A stretch of DNA of 64,000 bases, taken from assembly GCA_029298735.1 (NCBI GenBank), contig JANSLP010000149.1, positions 1 through 64,000 on the forward strand, given 5' to 3'. Shown piece by piece: positions 56,037 to 64,000 of this stretch; within the stretch, counting starts at the first letter, position 1; the number at the start of each line of letters is the position of its first letter. A program made the position numbers and the translations under genes. Below the pieces are notes generated by a model. It was given only the letters and a program-made list of their open reading frames with translations. It was not told the DNA's origin and made no database searches. This DNA comes from Ophiostoma sp. CBS 140.51 (taxonomy: Eukaryota; Ascomycota; Sordariomycetes; Ophiostomatales; Ophiostomataceae).

Positions 56037-58018
56037 CTGAAAGGTGTTGACGGAGAGAAAGGCTGCTGCCCGTATGTGTAGAGATGATGCGATAGTTGAA
56101 AATGGGATAGGAAACTGCAAATAAAAACCATGGGCAGCTTTTATTCCATTCCAATTTTGGGAGCGCTGACGCACCTCCATGGCTTCGTATGTGACGTAAT
56201 TCTTAAGGAAAATACAGCAGGACAATTTTGTGCGTGTGTGTATGTGTAGATGCCATATAACCCAAATAGGCAATATGAGGTTTGTACGCAGCACAGTGCA
56301 AACTTGACGCACCTCAGCCCTAGCCTCGTGATAATACTGTTGACTGACAGCCAAGCTTGCGGCTCTGCATGGCACGGTGCGGGCCGCCAACTCGTCCATG
56401 TAGGGCATGTAGGGCACTCAAAATACACGTGCTGCACGGTTGACAAGTTCGGCAGCTGACTATGCCTTGATTTTACTCAGTCTCTAGTCGACAAATTTTA
56501 CTGCTGTTTTATCGATAGAGTAAACACTTAAACTGCAAAAAGCTGTTATGGACGTCGTACATTGTATAGTCTTCATCAGTGATTTTTTAAGTTTTTTATT
56601 TATTCCCCTCTATTTTTTCTTTATCCTTCGTGAACAGAGAACGAAACCAATCAAAAAGACCGAATATGTTTATGAATTTATTTTTCTTGTTTTATATCTT
56701 CGGCTGTATTTTGCTAAAAGAAATCATAAATTTTTTTTGGTCGCTCATTACTTACTAGAAATGATAACAAACACAGAAAATGCCAGAAATGAGAATATCT
56801 ACAACTAAAGTAAGGAATTGCTTCTATTGCCGCTGATTTATATCGAGCTCCGATTTATTGACCATCTCATGCCATAGAACGAGACGGACTGCATCTTTTC
56901 GAGTGGCTGATACACATACATCACAATAGAGCCACACCTATCAGAAATAAATCGGGGTCAGCAAATCAGAGTACATGTCCGAAGTCCGTCCGTTTCTATT
57001 TTCGTAGATTATCGGGCGTCGGCTCCGTCGGGTCGTCCGATCCTAACATCAGAGGAGGAGCCAGAAAGATCCATCATTTAAAAGGAGAAGCACTGCCCGC
57101 CCTACAAGGTTGTTCATATCGTTCATATCGTTTTGGTAGGATGCTTCACCCCAGTCGGACAACGCGGAAATGCAGAAACGCGGCGGGTCTTGAAGGAAGA
57201 CAAGGTTTGAGATTTAAATTTTGAGATTGACAGTACGGCGAGCAAGCATTTTGACAAAGCTCGACGTTGTCAGTTGGACAAGGACAGGGAACGAACAGAA
57301 TATCACAGAAAAGCCCAAAAGAAAACGAACGGGAGAGGGGACGGAGAGAGCAAGATCAACAAAACGACTGGTACAACACAGAGGTCGACTCGATGTTGTG
57401 TCATAAATGTGTAAATTTACCGTACCGGTCGTGTGTGCTTTGTTCTTTATTTGTTGGCGCGCCACGGTCCTGCAATTGAAGCGCAGCCCAAGAGACGACG
57501 AATCCTTCAGGCCCTTCTTCACCAAGCAAGCGCTCCTTCGTCTCACTGCCCCCGTCTCCACAGTTGGTTCATCCTTCGTGCAGTGTTTGCTCGCCGACAA
57601 GCTGGCTCCTGACTTTTTGCTGGGTTTTGCTACGTTTTGCGAAGGACTTTGTGCTCGCGTTATGGTCTCGATTTGGCCTGAGCTGGGTTTGGGATTGCCC
57701 TTGATGGATTTGATGGCCTGCAATGGCTCGCAATGGTCGGTTGTCGGCGCATTTATTCCGCGATCATCAGTGCTCGATTCTCGGTGGTGAACATGGGATG
57801 AGGAAGTTGTGGTAGTGGGTCTTTGTTGCACTGCCCCGACCCCCGATTGGTGTCCCTTTCAATTTTTTTTCAGGTCACTTTGAACTGAACCGGGTTTCCA
57901 CCAACTCAGTGGCCATTCTCTGTTGTTTGTCTTGGTTGTCTCCTTACTTTTGTTCAGTTAATGCCGCTGTGCACCGTCGACGTGCTGTCGCTTTCTTCCC
58001 CATACACCGTACGAGCGG

Positions 58019-58030
58019 TACGACGTCGTA
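58019..58030. repeat. 12-bp perfect palindrome
   Basis: TACGACGTCGTA is a perfect palindrome about 870 bases upstream of the aspartic protease gene. An everted CCG-N6-CGG pair lies immediately to its left. It is a possible regulator site, not shown. Confidence 0.45.
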
Positions 58031-58899
58031 TTCTTACCAGCCCGATGGCCCTTTTTCAATTTGCTGAGCTTTTGGTTCCCCACAAGGCGGCAGCCGCAAG
58101 GCTGGACGTGCACTGAAGTTGGTGTTTGACTTGCCCGATTTGGCAGATCCTGCCCAGACTTTTGGCCCCAACTTTCGAAACAAAATCCTGAATCCTATCC
58201 CAAAGACACTGCTTCTCTGCCCTTTGACGTTGTTGTACTCCTTTTGTTTTTAATTTAAACCCATGCTAGACTGCTGCTAGGTCACCGCTTAACACGCTTT
58301 TGAGCATTTTTAACGTGATTAAACGTGCAACCGCGTGCAGAAAACACACAACCGATTTGCCCGGGCCCTGGAACTAACAGCTGGACTAACAGCCGGTGTG
58401 GCGGACACGATGGACCTGACTCGAAGGTCCATCTCCTGTCCTCGCTCGGCTGGCAGGACTTGCTCGCTTTGAAAGTTGGAAATGAGGCTCAATCCTTTTA
58501 GTCGGCCGTAGTGCCTAATAGGGCTAGTGGACAAGGATATTTTGAACGACACACCGTAGTCTTGGATCCAAAGGGAACTCCACGAGGCCAGCTGCGATGC
58601 ATGTCCTCCGTCCATGTAAGTGTAGGATTGGAACAAAGGAAAGAAGCAAGAAAATATGGACAAGAAATATGTCAGAAAATAGGAAAGGATGGACAGAGTA
58701 AATATGGAGAACGCGAGGGATGCGATGAGGACGAGATTTCAGAAGTATAAAGACGGCCATGATGTAATGTTGTTGTCCTCGATCTTTCGAAGCATCACTC
58801 TCGTCATTCACTCTTGTTTTTCTTTTCCAGTTTTTTTTTTCTTTTGTTTGATTAAATTATACCCTCCTAATTTCATTCATCTTTCCCCTCCACGTCATC

Positions 58900-60423
58900 A
58901 TGCCTTCTTTCACATCACTGGCACTTGCTGCCAGCGCGGCCGCCTCGGTCCTTGCCGCCGGCCACGCCAGCTTCCCCATCCAGCACCGTTCGGTCGCTGG
59001 CGGCAACCCGCGCAACCTCCAGAAGCGGGCGGCCGGCCACGACGGTGCCCTGCTCGCCAACAACTCATACACCAGCTATGTCATTGACCTCGAGATCGGC
59101 ACACCCTCGCAGCTGGTCAGTGTCTCCATCGACACGGGCTCGAGCATCCTATGGATGAACGCCGACTGCGCCAACGCCGGCAACCAGCCGTACTGCGAGA
59201 CCATGGCGCAGTTCAACGTGGACAAGTCGTCGTCGTGGCGGGATGTGGACCAGACCACGACCATCACTTATGGTAGTGGCAACGCTTCCCTGGTCGAGGG
59301 TACCGATGTTGTGCGCATCCCGGCCAACGTCGACGGTACCGACATGACCATCCCCAAGCTGCAGTTTGGTGTGGCCTCGGAGACGTACATCATCTCGTCC
59401 GGTATCCTGGGTGTCTGCTTCGGCGAGCCCGAGGGCCTGACTACCTACCCCAACATTATCGACCAGTTGTCGCTCAACAATCTTACCAACGGCCGCGTCT
59501 TCAGCATGGCCCTCGGCAACCTAACCTCCACTGACGCTGCCGGCAACGGTGTGATTATATTCGGTGGTATCGACACCAAGAAGTTTGTTGGCGACCTCGT
59601 CCCGCTCCCCAACCTGCCTGAGCAGAAGACCGACCCCTACCCGATGCCCCGTTACTGGGTCACCATGGAGTCTGTGACCATCAACGGCACTGACAAGGTC
59701 GTCCCCACCAACCAGGCCACCCTCAACATGACCACCACCAACACCCCCATCACCAGCCCCAAGCTCCTCGCCAACTCCTCCGGCCCCGTCATCATGGACT
59801 CGGGCACCTCTTTCATGCAGCTGCCGTCTGAATTCATGAAGGACATTGCCACCGCCATGGGCGGTTCCCTGTTTGAAGGCTCGGCCGTGGTCGTCGACTG
59901 CGCCTGGCAACATTCTTCGGGCTACCTCCAGTTTGTCTTTGGCGAGTCCTCGGGCAACCACGTCATCATTGACGTCCCCCTGGCCGCCATTGTCCTCAAC
60001 GATGACGGCATGTGCGGTCTTGGCATCCAGCCCTCTGATGGCGACATTATGATTATGGGCGACACCCTGATGCGCCAGGCCTACTACGTCTTTGACCAGG
60101 ACAACAAGTACATTTACATGGCGCCCTTTGCCGACTGCGGCTCGGACGAGGAGACCCTGCCCCAGCTGAGCGAGGGCGAGTTCTTTAGCTACACCGGCGC
60201 TTGCAAGACGTCGGCTTTCGCTGAGGAGACTGCTTCCATCGCTTCGGCTGGTGCCAAGGCCACGGCCACGACTAAGGGCGGCTCGACCACTGGTGCCACG
60301 GGCGCCGCTGCTACCGGTACTGGCGGTGCTGGCGGCGGTGCTAACACCTCGGCTGCCGGTCGTTCGGGTACTGTTTCGGCCGTCGTCCTGGCTGCCGGCC
60401 TTGTTGCCCACCTGTTGATTTAA
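58900..60423 (+). CDS. GPI-anchored aspartic protease (yapsin/candidapepsin-like)
   Basis: A single exon encodes 507 residues. Residues 1-20 form a signal peptide (LALAASAAASVLAA). A short propeptide ends at a dibasic site (LQKR, residues 40-43). The first catalytic motif is DTGSS at 78-82, the flap region follows with TYGSGNASLVEG, and the second catalytic motif is DSGTS at 300-304, so both active-site Asp are present. Several NxT/S sites occur. After the catalytic domain comes a Ser/Thr/Gly/Ala-rich stalk (from about residue 450) and a C-terminal hydrophobic tail (VSAVVLAAGLVAHLLI), typical of GPI anchoring. It should act at the plasma membrane or cell wall, processing secreted or wall proteins. 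It is convergent with another GPI-type gene, 539 bases apart. Confidence 0.95.
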   Translation: MPSFTSLALAASAAASVLAAGHASFPIQHRSVAGGNPRNLQKRAAGHDGALLANNSYTSYVIDLEIGTPSQLVSVSIDTGSSILWMNADCANAGNQPYCETMAQFNVDKSSSWRDVDQTTTITYGSGNASLVEGTDVVRIPANVDGTDMTIPKLQFGVASETYIISSGILGVCFGEPEGLTTYPNIIDQLSLNNLTNGRVFSMALGNLTSTDAAGNGVIIFGGIDTKKFVGDLVPLPNLPEQKTDPYPMPRYWVTMESVTINGTDKVVPTNQATLNMTTTNTPITSPKLLANSSGPVIMDSGTSFMQLPSEFMKDIATAMGGSLFEGSAVVVDCAWQHSSGYLQFVFGESSGNHVIIDVPLAAIVLNDDGMCGLGIQPSDGDIMIMGDTLMRQAYYVFDQDNKYIYMAPFADCGSDEETLPQLSEGEFFSYTGACKTSAFAEETASIASAGAKATATTKGGSTTGATGAAATGTGGAGGGANTSAAGRSGTVSAVVLAAGLVAHLLI

Positions 60424-60962
60424 GCATGCTTTTGTTTGGCGTAGGCACTACGGTGTCAGTTTCTTAACACATAAAATGTAAATATTGTTTAGTACCACTT
60501 TAATATAAGCATTTGTGTTTGAATACTTTGTTTTCTTTTGCCTTTCTGCATGTGACTGTAAAAATGTGCATTTGTGGTTCATGTCTCGTCTATTCAAAGT
60601 AGCTGCTGCTAGTAGTGGACGGAGATGGAGACTGTGCATTAAGATCGGAGAAGCTTAAATCGTAAGGGCAGAGACAGTCGCATTTGGACGACCTGCGAAG
60701 GCAGTCTTGGCCACCGACGAAGTGCAGCGACGTTTATAAAAGTTTGAAGGTTTACTCCGTCTTTGTATACTACGTCATCTTATTACGTTTTTTGAGCCTG
60801 TTGTTTGCTTGACAAAAAATGGATTACCCGTGAGCGTCTAGATGCGCCGACTATCTATCTATACACCTCATGCTATTATATACATTTCATCTTGGTATCT
60901 TTGACCGTAGTCCACCGTCCTTCCGTTCGTTCTTTAATTTGTAGTTTGTAGGAAAAAGACCC
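60424..60962. other. Convergent 3' intergenic region
   Basis: These 539 bases separate two convergent stop codons and hold both 3' UTRs. The sequence is AT-rich and no gene is seen. Confidence 0.7.
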
Positions 60963-61487
60963 TTACAGGGCAGCAGCAGCCAGGACGACGACCAGGGCAG
61001 CGGCACCCGACAGGGGAACGGCACGGCCAGCGCCGTTGGTGCCAGTGGCAGCAGCACCAGTGCCAGTGCCTGTGGCACCCGTGGTGCCGTCAGTCTGAGT
61101 GGCCGTGGCCAAGGAGGCGTCCGAGCCGGAGACAGTGGTGCCGGACGAGCCGCCACCAGTGCCGTGCAGGCCGGTAGAGATGACAGAGCGAGCATCGGAC
61201 GCGCGAGAGCGGGCATCCGAAGCGACCTCGCTACCAAAAGACTTACCATTGCTGGCGACATCAGTGGCGACGGAAGCGGCGCCCGAAGTCACGTCACCGA
61301 AAACCGAGGTGGCATGGCTGGCCAGATCGGTGCCGGCCGAGCGGGCGTGGCTGGCGACGTCGGTAGCGACCGAAACGGCACCAGACGTAACGTCACCAAA
61401 CACGGAGGTGACGTCGCTCAAGAAATCGGCAGCAACACCCGAAACGGAGGCGGCGAGGACGAGAGCAAAGGCGTTGAAGGCACGCAT
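60963..61487 (-). CDS. Small GPI-anchored cell-surface protein with internal repeats
   Basis: A single exon encodes 174 residues. Residues 1-20 are a signal peptide (FALVLAASVSGVAA, cleavage before DFLSD). Residues 28-80 contain two copies, 33 residues apart, of SVFGDVTSGAxSVATDVAS, separated by HARSAGTDLASHAT; the pattern continues in weaker form to about residue 105. The spacing of Val/Ala against Ser/Asp/Thr suggests amphipathic helices like those of LEA-type or hydrophilic wall proteins. A Gly/Thr/Ser-rich stalk follows, and the end (AAALVVVLAAAAL) is a GPI-type tail. It has no cysteine. It is probably a cell wall or plasma-membrane surface protein of unknown role. Confidence 0.85.
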   Translation of the reverse strand: MRAFNAFALVLAASVSGVAADFLSDVTSVFGDVTSGAVSVATDVASHARSAGTDLASHATSVFGDVTSGAASVATDVASNGKSFGSEVASDARSRASDARSVISTGLHGTGGGSSGTTVSGSDASLATATQTDGTTGATGTGTGAAATGTNGAGRAVPLSGAAALVVVLAAAAL

Positions 61488-64000
61488 ATTGGCGGTTTGT
61501 GTGTGAGGTGGTGACTAAAGTAGAGAAGGAATGGTGAAGGACGAGATGGGTATATTGATATTGGGTTTATTGTTTGGGTATCAAAAGCTTTTGGTATGAA
61601 TTGGTATGAATGGTTTCAAAGATAAATCGATATGGACGAGGGAAAGACTGTCTTGTTTATATAGCAGCCATCAAAATTGAGAAACAACTTATTAGGACCG
61701 TCGACGAGGAAAAGTACTTTGTACATGTACCCTGCACAAGTCCGACAAACCAAACACAGGTAATCTTACGAGGGACAGGGGAGGGCCCTTTTCCCGGGGT
61801 TTCCTGCACTTTCTTTTGGTTCCTGGGTTCCTGGGGCTCTGCACTGTGGCTGTTTTCAGGGAAAATAGGGTAAAGCTAGGAGGAAAGTTAACGATCGGGG
61901 GCAAAGCCTGGCTGCCTCTGAAACAGATCATCTTCCGCGTGCTCCGGGCTTTGCTTGCGAGCTCGAACCTGCCCCTCAAGCCCCAAGAAAGTTGACAAAA
62001 GTGCGCTACTTGTGAGGAATGAGATCATTGCATAGAAAACAAGGGAAACAGAGAAACAAGGTACAAAGTAGCTCGCACAACCAAACTGAAAATAGACAAG
62101 TGTGGCTCCAATTCTGTGGGACCCACCTCGACCTTCCCCATCGACTTCTGGGTTCTGCTATTTTTCTGCCAGTTCCTGGCATGATCCCCTGCCCTGCGCC
62201 CCGTGGCGTCTTGGCGTGGCTGAGGTCAGGTATTTTGGCAGTGTTGGGGGGGGGGGTGTTGGCAGCAGTCGCTGGAGCCTCCTGAAATACGCGGTAATAT
62301 GACGTCTCGCGTCTCCTTCGACAGCTATTACGTATGACAAGAAGCTGTGCATTCAATGCTGTGATCACTGTTCAGGATTTGGTCCTGCTCTTCAGCCTCG
62401 ACTTTCTTACGCGTAAGTGAGAGCTCACTTTTTTACGTTTGGTTTGTGTCACGACCCCTAAACTTCGCATTCGCAAAAAAAAGTCAGGAGAAACAGAACA
62501 TGGACCACGAGCTGAACGGCTGCTTGCAGGTCATCATACTTTCATATCCTCACATTTCTACTGTGTAATACATGTACTTCATATCCTCGCCTTTTTCTTG
62601 TCTCCATAGCACCGAGGCGGGCGAGGCAGTTGGAAGGCATCCGCATTCCAATTCGATTCCAAGTCTAGCCACCAGCACCGTGAACGGAAGAATTAAGAAA
62701 CAACGCAGAGCAGTAGAGTTAAAAAAAAAAAAAGGTTGCGAAATGGAAAAACTCTGTGCATTGCCAGCATGCATCCAGCCTGGGCCCCAGTTACCAGCCT
62801 ACCTGCAGGCCACCATGTGGAGTTCTACTCACGATCGTAACCAGCCGATTGTACCTTATTTGCTAGACACATTCTTGTTTTCCTTTGTACTTTGTACCTT
62901 TCAATGTATTTCTTGGCGATCTTTGCCCACAACGTCAGCGAGACCGAGGCGAACTCCTAGCCCAGCCCTGGCTCGACCTGGGTCGTCAGGCACAAACAAA
63001 GGGGGAAATGGGGAGATGGAGTCCGTCTGTCGAAAAGTAGTGTTAACGGCCCACGGGGAACACGGCAAGGGCGCGAGACATTCATTGTTCTTGCTCATTC
63101 GATCGTGCGGTTGATGGACGATGCAGGACGATGCACTCGCTGTTCGTCCAGCCCCTTGTACCCCTCCCTGTATGGCAGGTTGACTGCCTTCCTGTTTGCG
63201 GTCTCGATCGTTCAAACCTTTCTTTTTCTTTCCTTTTTGCTAGTCCCCTTTTTCCTCGTCTCACCTCCCGTTATTCCTAGACTAGAAGCTGCAATCCAAG
63301 GCCTTCAAAAGGCCTCAAAAAGTAGCCCTATAAGGTACGAGTACGAGATTAATCCGGTGTTGCAGAGACGAAAGAAACAAAGACTGCCTTCCGGGTACCT
63401 CTTGGACCGACGATTTGCACGTCGTGCACATTGTGCAGGCAACTCGCTGCGAAGCAAAGGATCCTGTGGCTGATTCCCAACAATGCTCGTCCGTAAGCTT
63501 GTGAGATCTGTTAGAGCTTCAGATCCGTCTCAATCCTTTGCACACCGTCTATTGAATATGGAAGTCTCGGAAGCAAAAATGCAAAGTTGCTGCTATTTTT
63601 ACTTTTTAAGTTGCCCTTTCCACGCAAGACACACACTGACCGACACCTATTCTTAGGTTGAAAAGTCGGTGCCTGGACGCGGTCGTGGCTCTGTGGCTCC
63701 TAGACTATGGCGGTGCAGGTAGTGGTGGTGCTGGATTAGACATTGGCAGGCATTCGCCACAGGGTCAGAGGGTACAGGTACAGGGCGGTGCCGGCCAGAC
63801 ATTGACGCGACTTGACAGTGGTTGACAGTAGCACATGTTCTACAAAGAAAATAGTGTCACTGTTTGGTTCGCCGCCCGAGGGAGCCAACTGCCTCTACTG
63901 CCAACAAAAAAGGTCCAAAAATCCAACTGCCCAACGTGGCAAATAAACGTGGGCCGGCGCGTTGTTAGTTTGGGGCCCTACTTGGGGTTCTTTGGGTTTC
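61488..64000. other. Intergenic region at the right edge, 2.5 kb
   Basis: No supportable gene. The first few hundred bases are the promoter of the GPI protein. The rest holds short low-complexity frames, a run of 11 G at 62246-62256 and an A run near 62722. A gene further right may own part of this as promoter. Confidence 0.6.

Larger units (their letters stand above)
55976..58899. other. Intergenic region, 2.9 kb, with an AT-rich block
   Basis: No supportable gene. Bases around 56540-56830 are markedly AT-rich. A 205-codon minus-strand frame (57831-57214) is Ser/Thr/Lys-rich without recognisable features and was not accepted. The stretch contains the repeat at 56013, a direct repeat of TTCATATCG near 57115-57132, and a palindrome at 58019-58030. 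The last part is the promoter of the aspartic protease gene and is CT-rich just before the start codon. Confidence 0.65.

Noticed and set aside
57214..57831. 205-codon minus-strand ORF
   Set aside because: No domain, signal or coherent pattern; lies in a noncoding stretch. A lineage-specific gene cannot be fully excluded.
59521..60411. 296-codon antisense ORF over the aspartic protease
   Set aside because: An antisense shadow of a GC-rich codon pattern; the sense frame has all catalytic motifs.

Overview
The window is nuclear DNA of a filamentous ascomycete, most likely a Sordariomycete (an inference; the order cannot be fixed from sequence alone). The evidence is short introns of 54-125 bases with GT(A/G)AGT-like donors, CTAAC-type branch points and CAG/TAG acceptors; GC-rich coding exons between long AT-richer, pyrimidine-tract-rich intergenic DNA; and typical Pezizomycotina families (Zn2Cys6 regulator, OPT and Dal5-type MFS transporters, a Tsp3-like tetraspanin, a yapsin-type GPI aspartic protease). 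No rRNA, tRNA, CRISPR or complete transposon was recognised.

Layout. Bases 1-16116 are a gene desert without a supportable gene. 16117-18136 is a two-exon glutamine-rich acidic protein of a conserved fungal family. After another 3.4 kb of noncoding DNA comes a compact group (21570-29391): a four-pass membrane protein, an HNH-domain protein convergent to it, a membrane-anchored alpha/beta-hydrolase-like protein, and a conserved hypothetical with a 14-base first coding exon. 32754-35147 (minus) encodes a 797-residue orphan membrane protein, flanked by 3.4 and 4.4 kb of noncoding DNA.

39519-48782 is the functional centre: an OPT oligopeptide transporter, a Zn2Cys6 transcription factor with unusual cysteine spacing, a Dal5/allantoate-permease-type MFS transporter and an M20 amidohydrolase/dipeptidase. 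The last two are divergent from one promoter that carries six HGATAR (AreA/NIT2-type) sites, two of them arranged as an inverted repeat. I infer a nitrogen or peptide scavenging cluster: uptake by OPT and MFS, cleavage by M20, control by the Zn2Cys6 factor plus GATA-type nitrogen regulation.

49117-50246 is a tetraspanin, followed by an intact orphan gene (50409-51422, minus). From 51885 to about 55200 the minus strand carries decayed genes: one with in-frame stops and frameshifts belonging to a fungal cysteine-motif family, a second with a frameshift and a stop, and a start-less fragment. A small intact ORF (55556-55975) follows. The right end has a yapsin-like GPI-anchored aspartic protease (58900-60423) convergent with a small repeat-containing GPI-anchored cell-surface protein (60963-61487), then about 2.5 kb of noncoding DNA.

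Several perfect or near-perfect palindromes (6095, 24813, 38123/38135, 44490, 58019) lie in the noncoding DNA and are reported separately as possible regulator-binding sites.
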